DNA from: Pseudomonas sp. Q11
GTDB lineage: Bacteria; Pseudomonadota; Gammaproteobacteria; Pseudomonadales; Pseudomonadaceae
DNA: 64,000 nt
NCBI RefSeq assembly: GCF_024494355.1
Contig: NZ_JAKNQY010000005.1
Span: 1-64,000 of the forward strand
Direction of reading: 5' to 3'
The position numbers and the translations under genes were made by a program. The notes beneath the pieces are model-generated. The model did no database searches. It had not been told where the DNA came from and saw nothing but the letters and a program-made list of their open reading frames with translations. Shown piece after piece: positions 46,455 to 56,883 of the stretch. Position 1 is the stretch's first letter; each line of letters starts with the position of its first letter.

Positions 46455-47849
46455 TCATTCAGCCTGGATGCTTTCGAAACGCCGGAGCCCAGGTTCACTG
46501 CGGATCATCCGCTTCATCTTCCACTCAAATGCCAGCGTCAGGCTCACCGCCGCGCAGGCCAGCCCCAGGGCCAGGCCCCACCAGACGCCGGTCGGCCCCC
46601 AATTCAGGTGAAAGGCCATCCACCATGCCGCTGGTGCGCCAATCAGCCAATAACAACCCAGGCCCACCAGGAAGGTGGTCTTGGCGTCCTTGAGCCCGCG
46701 TATGCAGCCCATGGCAATGGTTTGCGCGCCGTCGAACAGTTCGAACCACGCCGCTACCGCCAACAGGCTCACCGCCAGCTCGATCACCCCGCGAAACGCC
46801 GGGTCGTCGTGGTCCAGGAACAAGCCAATCAATGGGTTTGGCAACAGCCAGAACACCATGGCGAACGCCAGCATTACCGCAGCGCCGAAGCCAATTCCGA
46901 CCCGACCGGCCAACCGCGCCATCAGCAGTTGTCCGGCGCCGTAGTGCTGGCCGATGCGCATGGTGATCGCATACGACATCCCCGCCGGGACCATGAATGC
47001 CACCGAGACAATCTGCAGCGCGATCTGATGCGCCGCCAATGGCGTGCTGCCCATGGTGCCGATGCACAGCGCGGCGAACGCGAACAGACCGACTTCCACC
47101 GCGTAAGTGCCGCCAATTGGCAAACCCAGGCGCCACAGTTCCTTGAGGTACTGACGATTGGGCCGCGACAGACCCTTGAGCAACGGATACGCGCGGTAGG
47201 CTTGATGCCGGTGAATATGCCAGGCCAGCGCCAGGGCCATGCAGTTGGCGACGATGGCCGTGACCAGGCCGATTCCCATCAGGCCCAGTTTTGGCAGACC
47301 GAACATGCCAGTGATCAGTGCGTAATTGAGCAGGAAGTTGGCCACCGTGCCGCCGAGACTGATCACCATCACTGGCGTGGCCCGGCCGATGGCGCTGGTG
47401 AAGCCGCGCAGGGCCATGAAACTCAGATAGCCGGGCAGTGCGAATGGCAGCACCAGCAGGAACTGGCCGGCAGCGAGGACGTTGGTTTCGGTCTGGCCGA
47501 ACAGCAACAGGACCGGCTTGAGGTTCCACAACAGAAGCCCGGCCACCAACGCCATCAACCAGGCCAGCCACAACCCGGCCTGAGTCAGTCGGGTGGCGCC
47601 TTCGACATCACCGGCGCCCTGACGAATCGCCACCAGCGTGCCCACCGCGGCGATCACACCGATGCAGAAAATCGAGACGAACGAATAGGTCGCTGCGCCG
47701 AGCCCGCCGCCGGCCAATGCTTCGGGGCTCAGGCGCGCCATCATCAGGGTGTCGGTCAGGACCATCAGCATGTGCGCCAACTGCGAGGCAATCAACGGCC
47801 CTGCCAGCCGCAGGATAGCCCACAGTTCGATTCGCACCGGATGCTGCAT
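46455..47849 (-). CDS. MATE-family multidrug efflux transporter (NorM-like)
   Basis: A 464-residue polytopic protein with about 12 helices. Family motifs: MVLTDTLMMARLSPEALAGG and LPIGGTYAVEVGLFAFAALC. It exports cationic drugs by Na+ or H+ antiport. ATG codons at 47849, 47855 and a GTG at 47858 are all possible; I take 47849 (MQHPVRIELWAI) by similarity to NorM of P. aeruginosa. Divergent from the LysR gene, which may regulate it. NorM type, but substrates are unproven. Confidence 0.88.
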   Translation of the reverse strand: MQHPVRIELWAILRLAGPLIASQLAHMLMVLTDTLMMARLSPEALAGGGLGAATYSFVSIFCIGVIAAVGTLVAIRQGAGDVEGATRLTQAGLWLAWLMALVAGLLLWNLKPVLLLFGQTETNVLAAGQFLLVLPFALPGYLSFMALRGFTSAIGRATPVMVISLGGTVANFLLNYALITGMFGLPKLGLMGIGLVTAIVANCMALALAWHIHRHQAYRAYPLLKGLSRPNRQYLKELWRLGLPIGGTYAVEVGLFAFAALCIGTMGSTPLAAHQIALQIVSVAFMVPAGMSYAITMRIGQHYGAGQLLMARLAGRVGIGFGAAVMLAFAMVFWLLPNPLIGLFLDHDDPAFRGVIELAVSLLAVAAWFELFDGAQTIAMGCIRGLKDAKTTFLVGLGCYWLIGAPAAWWMAFHLNWGPTGVWWGLALGLACAAVSLTLAFEWKMKRMIRSEPGLRRFESIQAE

Positions 47850-48007
47850 GATCATCACACTCCATGTTCAAACAAGGCTGTAAAACGGCGATTCTCGGCG
47901 CTCTCAGCGGTTTGCACAAAAGGATAAAAGCGATCACTGGCATGATTAAAACTCATGCTGAGAGCTTTCTGATAGGGTGCGTGAATATCGCCATAGGAGC
48001 TTTCCCG

Positions 48008-48928
48008 ATGTCTCGTCGTCTCCCTCCTCTTTATGCGTTGCGGGCATTCGAAGCGGCGGCGCGATACAGCTCGTTCACCCGGGCGGCCGAAGAACTGTCG
48101 ATTACTCAAAGTGCCGTCAGCCGGCATATTCGTACACTCGAAGAGCACTTTGCCTGTCGGCTGTTCCAGCGCAGTGGCCGCAACTTGCAACTGACCGAAG
48201 CGGCGCGGTTGCTGCTGCCGGGCGTGCGTGAGGGGTTCATGGCGCTGGAACGGGCTTGTCATACCTTGCATGGCGAAGATGGCATCCTGCGCATGAAGGC
48301 GCCGTCCACACTGACCATGCGTTGGCTGTTGGCGCGCCTGAGTCGCTTCCGGCATCTGCAACCCGGCAATGAGGTGCAACTGACCAGTGCCTGGATGGAT
48401 GTCGACTCGGTGGACTTCAACACCGAACCTTTCGATTGCGCGGTATTACTGGGAAACGGACATTTTCCTACCGACTGGGAGGCCAGTTTGCTGTTTCCCG
48501 AGGAACTGATCCCGGTAGGCGCGCCGAACCTGCTGAACGACCAGCCCTGGGATGTGGCGCGGTTGGCCAGCGCAGAACTGCTGCATCCCACGCCGGACCG
48601 TCGTGACTGGCGCAACTGGCTTTTGCGCATGGGCTTGTCCGATCAGGTCTCGCTCAAGGGCGGGCAGGTGTTCGATACGCTGGAGCTGGGCATGATCGCG
48701 GCAGCGCGCGGCTACGGCGTGTCCATGGGAGATCTGTTGATGGTGGCCGAGGACGTGGCCCAGGGGCGCTTGAGCCTGCCATGGCCTACCGCCGTCGCCA
48801 GCGGCGAGCACTATTACCTCGTCTGGCCGAAAACCCGGCCAGGGGGCGAACGTTTGCGCCGTTTGAGCGATTTTCTCCAGGGTGAAGTCAAGGCCATGCA
48901 ATTGCCCGACGTAAAACGTCTTGGCTGA
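48008..48928 (+). CDS. LysR-family regulator (GcvA-like)
   Basis: A 306-residue LysR regulator. The start is at 48008 (MSRRLPPLYALRAFEAAARY), with GGAGC upstream. The HTH (about residues 20-45) is SFTRAAEELSITQSAVSRHI. The effector domain is of the GcvA subfamily (LFPEELIPVGAPNLLN, WPTAVASGEHYYLVWP). Target genes are not evident; the divergent transporter gene is a candidate. Confidence 0.88.
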   Translation: MSRRLPPLYALRAFEAAARYSSFTRAAEELSITQSAVSRHIRTLEEHFACRLFQRSGRNLQLTEAARLLLPGVREGFMALERACHTLHGEDGILRMKAPSTLTMRWLLARLSRFRHLQPGNEVQLTSAWMDVDSVDFNTEPFDCAVLLGNGHFPTDWEASLLFPEELIPVGAPNLLNDQPWDVARLASAELLHPTPDRRDWRNWLLRMGLSDQVSLKGGQVFDTLELGMIAAARGYGVSMGDLLMVAEDVAQGRLSLPWPTAVASGEHYYLVWPKTRPGGERLRRLSDFLQGEVKAMQLPDVKRLG

Positions 48929-49116
48929 ATCGTTGAAGCGCCCGTGCTAGCCACTCGGCATTATTCCTTCCAAACCGCTCAAGTATTCGGTTTCGCCGCC
49001 GAATGTGTGGAGGTAGTACTTTCGTATTAGAAAGGGACTGCCTACACATCACCCGAATAAAATTGCCGAGTGTGCGACGTGATCAGGATGATCCGGTCAC
49101 TTGGCCAGGAGCCGTC

Positions 49117-51093
49117 ATGTCTCAACCTCGTGCCCGAATCGCCTCACAGCTGGGCCTCGCCCTTGCCGTGATACTGGCGATTGTGATCTCCGGCAGCACC
49201 GTCTTTGCCTTGCGCTCGCTGGACTCCGCCAACCTCGCGACCCGTGAAGAACACCTGGCAAGCGAAGCGCGCCTGATGGCCGACCAGCTCAATACCTTCC
49301 ATGGCACCTTGCGTGAAAGCACGCAGCGATTGAGCGGGCTATTCGATAAGCGCTTCAGCGTGGGCCTGAGCGTGCACCCGGACCAGCCGGTCGCGGTAGC
49401 AGGCGTGCAGGCTCCAAGCCTGAGACTGGGCAGCGAAGTGCTGAACAACAACTTCAAGGAAGTTGATGACTTCAAGCAGACGACCGCCGGGGTGGCGACG
49501 GTGTTTGTGCGCAGCGGCGATGATTTCATTCGCGTGAGCACTTCATTAACCAAGCAGGACGGTACGCGGGCGATCGGTACCTTGCTCGACCGTGCCGGCC
49601 CGGCTTATGCCCCGGTGATGAGTGGGCAGAGCTACATTGGTCGGGCCCTGCTTTTCGGGCGCTTCTACATGTCGCAGTACACACCCGTACGCGATAGCAG
49701 CGGTAAGATCATTGCCGTGTTGTATGTGGGATTTGATTACACCGACGCACAGAACGCCCAGTTCGAGAACCTCAAGCGCTTCCGTATCGGTCAGACCGGT
49801 TCGCTGGCCGTGCTGGATGAGCAAAACAAGTGGTTGGTTCCGCCAGCGGGTGTGCAGGCGCTGGAGAAGGCGACTGCGACCATCAAGGAACTGGTCAAGA
49901 AGCCGGGCAAAGGTGCGTTCTGGAGCGATACCGCCGAAGACTTCTACAGCGTCGCCGTGCCGTTCGAGGACGGTCCGTGGGCGGTGGTGGCGAGCATGCC
50001 GAAAGCCGAGATTCGCGCCGTGACCTGGAGTGTCGGTACGCAACTGGCTATCGGCAGCTTGCTGGCGATGTTGCTGGCCGTTGGCTCGGCGGTGTGGTTG
50101 CTGCGTAGCAAGTTGGCACCGCTGGGCGATCTGGTGCGCCAGGCCGAGGCGCTGGGCGCCGGCGACCTGAGCGTGCGTCTGGACGTGTCGAGCCACGACG
50201 AAATCGGTCAACTGGCCCGTGCCTTCAACCAGATGAGCCAGGCCCTGTCGACCATGGTCGAGCATATCCGCAAGGCCTCTCAAGAGGTCAACAGCCGCGC
50301 GCAGGCCCTGTCCGGATTGTCCAGCGGGGCGTATGAAGGGATGGAGCAGCAGTCCGGCGAAATCACCAGCATGGCCGGCGCAGTGGAAGAATTCAGCGCT
50401 ACCTCGTTGAACATCGCCGATAACATGGGCAACACCGAGCGTCTGGCCCAGGATAATGCCCAGCAAACCCGCATCGGTCGTACGTCGATGGATGAAGCGT
50501 CCTCGTCGCTGGAGCAAATTGCTGGCGCCCTGAACAGCACCGCTACGGTCATCAACACTTTGGGCCAGCGGTCCCAGGAAATCGGCGGCATCGTCGGTGT
50601 CATCACTTCGATCGCCGAGCAGACCAACCTGCTGGCGCTCAACGCTGCCATCGAAGCCGCCCGTGCGGGCGAGCAGGGCCGGGGTTTTGCCGTGGTGGCT
50701 GACGAAGTCCGTAGCCTGGCGTCTCGTACCCGTGAGGCGACTGACGAAATCTCCGGCATGATCAACAGCATCCAGCAGGAAACCGGTAACGCCATCAGCA
50801 CGATGGAAAAAGGCAACTTGTTGATGCAAGAAGGCTTGTCGCGCAATGCCAACGTGGCCTCGGCCCTGGCGCGCATCGACGAGCAAAGCCGTTCGGCCGG
50901 TCAGCAATTCGCGGCGATCACCACCGCCACCCAGGAGCAGAGCAGCACCGCGACCCTGCTCAGCAGCAACCTGCAAAGCATCGCCATGGCCAACAGCGAA
51001 CAGCGCGAAGTGGTCTCTAACCTGGCGATCACCGCCAAGGAACTGGAAAAGCTGGCGCAGGACCTGCGCAAAGAGGTTGACCGGTTCCGCTGA
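49117..51093 (+). CDS. Methyl-accepting chemotaxis protein
   Basis: A 658-residue membrane chemoreceptor. TM1 is at about 12-33 and TM2 at about 309-332. Between them is a Cache-type ligand domain (probably Cache_3-Cache_2) of about 270 residues with no identified ligand. The HAMP domain (about 333-385, [20 protein letters not shown]) and the signalling domain (about 420-655) follow, including the hairpin tip [20 protein letters not shown]. The start at 49117 ([20 protein letters not shown]) has a CAGGAG ribosome site. Orphan: no other che gene is near. Confidence 0.93.
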   Translation: MSQPRARIASQLGLALAVILAIVISGSTVFALRSLDSANLATREEHLASEARLMADQLNTFHGTLRESTQRLSGLFDKRFSVGLSVHPDQPVAVAGVQAPSLRLGSEVLNNNFKEVDDFKQTTAGVATVFVRSGDDFIRVSTSLTKQDGTRAIGTLLDRAGPAYAPVMSGQSYIGRALLFGRFYMSQYTPVRDSSGKIIAVLYVGFDYTDAQNAQFENLKRFRIGQTGSLAVLDEQNKWLVPPAGVQALEKATATIKELVKKPGKGAFWSDTAEDFYSVAVPFEDGPWAVVASMPKAEIRAVTWSVGTQLAIGSLLAMLLAVGSAVWLLRSKLAPLGDLVRQAEALGAGDLSVRLDVSSHDEIGQLARAFNQMSQALSTMVEHIRKASQEVNSRAQALSGLSSGAYEGMEQQSGEITSMAGAVEEFSATSLNIADNMGNTERLAQDNAQQTRIGRTSMDEASSSLEQIAGALNSTATVINTLGQRSQEIGGIVGVITSIAEQTNLLALNAAIEAARAGEQGRGFAVVADEVRSLASRTREATDEISGMINSIQQETGNAISTMEKGNLLMQEGLSRNANVASALARIDEQSRSAGQQFAAITTATQEQSSTATLLSSNLQSIAMANSEQREVVSNLAITAKELEKLAQDLRKEVDRFR

Positions 51094-51099
51094 GGCGTC

Positions 51100-51430
51100 C
51101 TGCAGACCCATCGCGAGCAAGTTCACCAAGATCCCTAGGGGAGTGGGCTTGTTCGCGAAGGCGGCGGCATAGCTGGCATCAGCGCAACTGACCGACCGCT
51201 ATCGCGAGCAGGCTCGCTCTCATAGGGGCTTGGCGGCGGACAAACATTTTGCGGCCATCCTCGATCAGTGTGGGAGCGAGCCTGCTCGCGAAGGCGGCGG
51301 CATAGCCAACATCAGCGCAACTGACCCACCGCTATCGCGGGCGGGCTCCCACAGGGGCTTGGCGGCGGACAAACATTTTGCGGCCATCCTCGATCAGTGT
51401 GGGAGCGAGCCTGCTCGCGATAGCGGCCTT
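51100..51430. repeat. REP array with a 130-base tandem duplication
   Basis: Several TGTGGGAGCGAGCCTGC-type units and their inverted partners are arranged in two similar blocks starting near 51161 and 51294. The stretch AGGGGCTTGGCGGCGGACAA recurs exactly 129 bases apart (51224 and 51353). The first block has a slightly different centre. Confidence 0.85.
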
Positions 51431-51545
51431 GCAGCCAGCGTCCGAGCAACAGACCTAGCGATATTACAAAGCAAGCCCGTCCCCCCCCGCGCAAAAGCAA
51501 TTTGTTCAAGCATTGCCTTTTTCAAGGTTATCGCTGTTTTTAAGC
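51431..51545. other. remainder of the intergenic region
   Basis: It contains a CCCCCCCC run near 51482-51489 and no convincing gene. The DUF4432 promoter starts just after it. Confidence 0.5.
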
Positions 51546-51574
51546 TTGCTGAAACGTTTCTTCAAGTCTATAAA
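51546..51574 (+). promoter_or_regulatory. promoter with embedded Cra/FruR-like operator
   Basis: TTGCTG (51546-51551) and TATAAA (51569-51574) are separated by 17 bases. Overlapping the -35 and spacer is GCTGAAACGTTTCT (51548-51561), which fits the Cra consensus RSTGAAWCSNTHHW at every position and contains the perfect palindrome GAAACGTTTC. A LacI-family repressor is expected to block this promoter. Confidence 0.6.
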
Positions 51575-51605
51575 AACCGCACAACTCCAAGAAAAGGCTG
51601 CTCCT

Positions 51606-52820
51606 ATGACTCCGCTCAAACTTGTCATTGCCCTCAGCGCCCTGAGCGCTACGTCCCATGCCATGGCCTGGGATTACGTCCTGCTCGACACCGATAAAGC
51701 CGCTCAACCCTGGAAAATCACCAGCCAGCAGCTAGGCGTGAAAACCGACAAGCCCTTTTCCGTGACGATGCGCACTCTGCATGGTGGTCGACAGGAAGGC
51801 GTCAGCATCGTCGATATCGACAACGGCACCATGAAGCTCTCGGTCGTCCCGACGCGGGGCATGAACGTGCTGCAAGCTTCGGTCGGGACTGTGCGTATGG
51901 GCTGGGATTCGCCGGTCAAGGAAGTGGTCAATCCGTCTTTCATCGAACTCAACGGCCGCGGCGGGCTGGGCTGGCTCGAAGGCTTCAACGAACTGGTGAC
52001 CCGCTGTGGCTATGAATGGGTCGGCCATCCGGGCATGGACAACGGCGAACTGCTGACCCTGCATGGCCGCGCCGCCAACATCCCAGCCAACAAAGTGACT
52101 CTGCACATCGATGAAAAACCGCCCTATGCGATTACTCTGCGGGGCGAGTTGAAGGAGCAAGCCTTCAAGAAAGTCGATTTCTCGGTACAAACCGAACTGT
52201 TGACCGAGCCCGGCAGCGTGACCTTTGCACTCAAGGACACCCTGACCAACAACGGCGACTATCCGAAGGAATACCAGGCGCTCTACCACAGCAATTTCAG
52301 TACACCGTTCCTGGAGCAGGGGGCTCGCTTCGCGGCACCGGTCAAGCAGGTCTCGCCGTTCAACGATAAGGCCAAAGGCGATCTGCCGGATTGGCAAACC
52401 TACCGGGCGCCAACCAAGGACTACGACGAAACCGTCTACAACGTCGTGCCTTATGCCGATGCCAAGGGCGACACACTTACCGTGCTGCACAACAAGGCCG
52501 GTAGCCTCGGTGTATCAGTGGGCTTCAACACCGGGACGCTTCCCGTGTTCTCCCTGTGGAAAAACACCGATACCCAAGGTCAGGGATACGTGACCGGGCT
52601 GGAGCCGGGCACCAGTTTTTCCTATAACCGCCGGTATCAACGGTCATTGGGCCTGGTGCCCACCATCGCGCCAAAAGAGCAGAAGCAGTTCCAGATCCAC
52701 TACAGCCTGTTGGCGGATAAAGGCGCCGTGGATAAAGCCCTCAAACGTATCGATGAAATCCAGGGTGCCCAGGAAACCGAGGTACGAAATACGCCGCTGG
52801 TGGACCTGAGCAAGCCATGA
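51606..52820 (+). CDS. DUF4432 (aldose epimerase-like) secreted protein
   Basis: A 404-residue protein with a signal peptide (about 1-20, ALSALSATSHAMA). It resembles DUF4432 / galactose mutarotase-like proteins: MKLSVVPTRGMNVLQASVG, GWDSPVKEVVNPSFIELNGR, LLTLHGRAANIPANKVTL. These have a beta-sandwich aldose-epimerase fold, acting on an unidentified sugar. The ATG at 51606 has a weak AAAGG ribosome site. It is isolated; a Cra-type operator suggests control by sugar phosphate. Confidence 0.82.
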   Translation: MTPLKLVIALSALSATSHAMAWDYVLLDTDKAAQPWKITSQQLGVKTDKPFSVTMRTLHGGRQEGVSIVDIDNGTMKLSVVPTRGMNVLQASVGTVRMGWDSPVKEVVNPSFIELNGRGGLGWLEGFNELVTRCGYEWVGHPGMDNGELLTLHGRAANIPANKVTLHIDEKPPYAITLRGELKEQAFKKVDFSVQTELLTEPGSVTFALKDTLTNNGDYPKEYQALYHSNFSTPFLEQGARFAAPVKQVSPFNDKAKGDLPDWQTYRAPTKDYDETVYNVVPYADAKGDTLTVLHNKAGSLGVSVGFNTGTLPVFSLWKNTDTQGQGYVTGLEPGTSFSYNRRYQRSLGLVPTIAPKEQKQFQIHYSLLADKGAVDKALKRIDEIQGAQETEVRNTPLVDLSKP

Positions 52821-52826
52821 TGCCCA

Positions 52827-54320
52827 TCAGGGTGTGGCGGGCCGGTATTGCAATGCTTCGGCCAAGTGCTCCCGGCTGATTTGATCCACCCGCTCAAGGT
52901 CCGCCAGCGTACGGGCGACCTTGAGCAGGCGGTGGGCAGCTCGCAGCGACAGGGTCAGCCGTTCGCAGGCAGTTTCCAGCCAGGTTTCATCGGTTGTGGA
53001 TAACTTGCAATGCCGACGCAAACCCGGCAGATCCAGGAACGCGTTGGCACAACCCTGGCGCTTTTGCTGGCGTTCGCGGGCCTCGGCCACCTGCTCGGCT
53101 ACGGTAGCTGTATTGTCACCGGGTTTGCCCTTGGGACTCAACGCCGTGGCTTCCCGGGCGACGGTCAGGTGCAGGTCGATGCGGTCCAGTAAAGGGCCTG
53201 AGAGTTTATTGCGGTAGCGCTGCACCATGTCTGGCGTACACGAGCATCGGCCGCTGGCCTCGCCAAGATATCCACAGGGGCAGGGATTCATCGCCGCCAC
53301 CAACTGGAAGCGCGCCGGAAAGCGCACCCGGTCACGAGCGCGCGAAACCACGATGTGGCCGGACTCCAGGGGCTCCCTCAAGACTTCCAGGACCTTGCGG
53401 TCGAACTCGGGCAATTCATCGAGAAACAACACGCCATGGTGGGCGAGGGTGATTTCCCCAGGTTGCGGTTTTGATCCGCCACCCACCAGCGCCGGGCCGG
53501 ACGCCGAGTGATGCGGCTGGCGAAACGGGCGCTGCGGCCAATGGCTCAACGGTACGCAACTGGCGACCGACTGAATCGCGGCGACCTCCAGGGCCTCGCA
53601 TTCAGCCAGTGGTGGCAACAACCCCGGTAAACGACTCGCGAGCAAGGTTTTGCCGGTGCCCGGTGGCCCGCTGAACAACAGGTTGTGAGCCCCCGCAGCA
53701 GCAATTAGTAACGCGCGCTTGGCCCCGACCTGGCCTTGTACTTCATTCAGGTCAGGATAGGGCTTGCTCGCCGAGAGCAGCCCGTTGGAAACGTAAGGCA
53801 CCACCGGGGTATGGCCATTGAAGTGCGCCACCGCTTCGAGCAAATGATCCACGGCGATCACCTTCAGCCCTGACGCCAGGCAGGCTTCCTCGGCATTCGC
53901 TCGCGGCACCAGCAGCGTACGCCCGGCGTTGCGCGCCGCCAGCGCCGCAGGCAACACACCGCGCACCGGACGTACCGCGCCGGACAACGCCAACTCGCCG
54001 AGGCATTCCACATCGTCCAGCATCAGGGTCGGCACCTGCACGCTGGCCGCCAGGATCCCCAGGGCAATCGCCAGGTCGAACCGCCCGCCGTCCTTGGGCA
54101 GATCCGCCGGCGCCAGGTTCAGGGTGATGCGCCGCGCCGGGAAATTCAGGCCCGAGTTGATGATCGCGCTGCGTACCCTGTCCTTGCTTTCCTTCACTGC
54201 CGCTTCAGGCAAACCGACCATCGTCAGCGACGGCAAGCCATTGGCCAGATGGACTTCGACGGTAACGGCGGGCGCTTCCACACCTACTTGGGCGCGGCTA
54301 TGGACAATGGCCAGAGACAT
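52827..54320 (-). CDS. comM: ComM/YifB-family Mg-chelatase-like AAA protein
   Basis: A 497-residue AAA+ protein. The start MSLAIVHSRAQVGVEAPAVT at 54320 is the family standard. The N-terminal ChlI-like domain is at about 20-140, Walker A is GPPGTGKT (218-225), and the Mg-chelatase C-terminal domain (about 400-497) ends the protein. In Vibrio and Acinetobacter ComM is a branch-migration helicase that promotes integration of transformed DNA. The role in Pseudomonas is inferred. Confidence 0.92.
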   Translation of the reverse strand: MSLAIVHSRAQVGVEAPAVTVEVHLANGLPSLTMVGLPEAAVKESKDRVRSAIINSGLNFPARRITLNLAPADLPKDGGRFDLAIALGILAASVQVPTLMLDDVECLGELALSGAVRPVRGVLPAALAARNAGRTLLVPRANAEEACLASGLKVIAVDHLLEAVAHFNGHTPVVPYVSNGLLSASKPYPDLNEVQGQVGAKRALLIAAAGAHNLLFSGPPGTGKTLLASRLPGLLPPLAECEALEVAAIQSVASCVPLSHWPQRPFRQPHHSASGPALVGGGSKPQPGEITLAHHGVLFLDELPEFDRKVLEVLREPLESGHIVVSRARDRVRFPARFQLVAAMNPCPCGYLGEASGRCSCTPDMVQRYRNKLSGPLLDRIDLHLTVAREATALSPKGKPGDNTATVAEQVAEARERQQKRQGCANAFLDLPGLRRHCKLSTTDETWLETACERLTLSLRAAHRLLKVARTLADLERVDQISREHLAEALQYRPATP

Positions 54321-54600
54321 GGATAGTTCCTTTGGTGGGGGCAAAAACCGCGTCCTGCGGTTTGGGAAGGGTAGTAGCGATATGGCGAGTTGGCGTGAGG
54401 ATGTAGCCGTCAAATATGGACCGGATGTTACAAATTAATGATGCGTAGAAGAAATTGTCCCCACCCTAACCCTGGCGTGGAAACGTTGCCGGGGGAAGGT
54501 ATAAGGGAGGGCAGCCTCTCGGACCGCCGCTACCTGAATGCTCAATAGATACCGAGAGTTTTGTTACTCATATGCTTGGACGTATCTCCCTCATACGAGC
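54321..54600. other. comM-methyltransferase intergenic region
   Basis: Becomes AT-richer to the right. No gene, repeat or clear terminator is visible. It contains the comM promoter side and the 3' side of the methyltransferase gene. Confidence 0.4.
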
Positions 54601-55473
54601 TCAAGGCTTGATCAACAGACCTTGACCGGTAGGTAAACTCAAAATCGACAAATTCATTTTTTCTGCCCATTGATCCATGCCTTCTTTTTGCGGCTGATAG
54701 CCAAAGTAGGCGTAATCATCCAACAAAACAAACGCATTAGGTACCAGGCGATCCCACAAGTAATCAATGGCCGCCACTTCAGGTATTGTGCAGTTCAAGT
54801 CAATGTGCAGGAATGCAATTTGGGTCGAATCAATTTGGGGGAGCGTGTCCGGAATGCTGCCCTGAATAATGGTTGCTCTTGGCCACTCTGCAAAATTTTG
54901 TTTCACTGACTCGAGATTGGTTGTATAGAAACCGGAGGTTATCTCTCTGCGGTTACGCTCAGACACACCGCCCTCCCGTTCTTCATCTGATAGATAACGC
55001 TCATCGAGGCCAGCAAAAGTGTCTAAGAGATAAAAGACTCGGTTGGTCTTGTTCCAGTCCAAGTCATGCATAATTGCGGAACTTAAAAATCCACGATTGA
55101 CACCGCACTCCACGAAGTCACCCGTGAGTTTCGCAGCAGATCTCGCGGCCCAAAGCCCAACATGAACTCTCCAGAACCATTTGTAATCCATGCCCGTGGC
55201 AGCTACGCCGCGACCATAGGCGGCCCTGAAAGCGGGATCAATCATGAAGTCATGGTTGTGTCTGGAGGCCAAACCGTCGTGATGATAGGTTTCATCAATT
55301 TTTGGGTGTAATGGATTGTATTTTTTTTCAACATAACGTGCGGCACCCTTGTAAGCTCGTCCTTCCGGTATGCCGAATTTCAAGTAATGCAGTGCGGGAT
55401 CTAATCCTGCCTTAAGTACATCTGGGTGTAACTCTAAATACTTATCAGGGGAAAAATCGTCAGGTAGAGTCAT
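54601..55473 (-). CDS. TylF/MycF-type O-methyltransferase-like protein
   Basis: A 290-residue protein. Residues about 6-40 have the motif YLELHPDVLKAGLDPALHYL, KFGIPEGRAY, seen as an N-terminal module in several glycan-related proteins. The rest resembles TylF/macrocin O-methyltransferases: DFVECGVNRGFLSSAIMHD (SAM site) and HIDLNCTIPE with LLDDYAYFGYQPQKEG (the metal-binding Asp pair). It would methylate a sugar hydroxyl. The base composition is AT-richer than its neighbours (28/60 G+C at 54661-54720 versus 44/60 at 53941-54000 in comM), suggesting transfer. No other glycan gene is adjacent. Confidence 0.8.
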   Translation of the reverse strand: MTLPDDFSPDKYLELHPDVLKAGLDPALHYLKFGIPEGRAYKGAARYVEKKYNPLHPKIDETYHHDGLASRHNHDFMIDPAFRAAYGRGVAATGMDYKWFWRVHVGLWAARSAAKLTGDFVECGVNRGFLSSAIMHDLDWNKTNRVFYLLDTFAGLDERYLSDEEREGGVSERNRREITSGFYTTNLESVKQNFAEWPRATIIQGSIPDTLPQIDSTQIAFLHIDLNCTIPEVAAIDYLWDRLVPNAFVLLDDYAYFGYQPQKEGMDQWAEKMNLSILSLPTGQGLLIKP

Positions 55474-55838
55474 TGAATCTCCGTGGTTACTTTTTTGACG
55501 TTCCAGGTACTACCAGACTTATAGGGTTGACTAGCATTAGCCCACTAGCCGGTGTCCTCATGTGGTTTAAGCATGTTCGTAAACCTATGTTCAACAGCAA
55601 ACAGCACGTTAACCAGCGTTGTATAGCACGGCGGTGTAAAAATGCAATGGCGATGGGCTACTAGAAAGCATTTGGTTTCGCCTGCCGAGCGTGATCATTT
55701 GAACGGGTGATGGGGCCTCCCCGGCACCATTAGAATACGCACGGCCTTGTACACTGGAACGCCAACTTTGTGAGGCAATAGGGGGGGCAATGGGGCGAGA
55801 CAGAAAATCGCGGCCTTCGGCAGCTCCTACCGGAGGTG
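55474..55838. other. AT-rich intergenic region after the methyltransferase start
   Basis: It holds the methyltransferase promoter side, a short TTG frame at 55473-55664 that I reject, and a half-REP unit (CTTCGGCAGCTCCTACCGG, about 55814-55833). Nothing else is recognised. Confidence 0.45.
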
Positions 55839-56099
55839 TTATTCGGTAGGTGGATTTACCTTCGCCTCCAACTCCGCCACCTTCGCCTCCAGACTCTCCA
55901 ACCGCGCCCGGGTCCGGGCCAGTACGACCATCTGACTGTCGAATTCTTCCCGGCTCACCAGATCCAGCTTGCTGAACCCGCTTTGCAAAAGCGCCTTGAA
56001 CTGGCTTTCGATTTCGCTTTTGGGCAGGGGTGTATCGCCGCTCAAGAGGCGGGAGGCGTGGCCACTCAGGGCGTCGAGGAGGTCTTTGGGCGCAAGCAT
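55839..56099 (-). CDS. ubiK: Ubiquinone biosynthesis accessory factor UbiK (YqiC)
   Basis: An 86-residue small BMFP-domain protein starting MLAPKDLLDALSGHASRLLS. An amphipathic region is followed by a coiled-coil C-terminus (about 48-82, FDSQMVVLARTRARLESLEA). In E. coli UbiK assists the ubiquinone-synthesis complex under aerobic conditions. It is normally next to comM in pseudomonads; here the methyltransferase island separates them. It precedes glnK, divergently. Confidence 0.93.
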   Translation of the reverse strand: MLAPKDLLDALSGHASRLLSGDTPLPKSEIESQFKALLQSGFSKLDLVSREEFDSQMVVLARTRARLESLEAKVAELEAKVNPPTE

Positions 56100-56850
<751 letters not shown>

Positions 56851-56883
56851 GCCGCCAAACCCAACGCCCCAGGAGAAAACAAT

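Noticed and set aside
51100..51430. Possible CRISPR or integron-like array
   Set aside because: The repeats are REP units in inverted pairs and the second block is a duplication of the first. There are no uniform unique spacers and no cas or integrase genes.
55473..55664. 63-codon frame starting at TTG opposite the methyltransferase start
   Set aside because: TTG start without a ribosome site, overlaps the methyltransferase start region, no family similarity.
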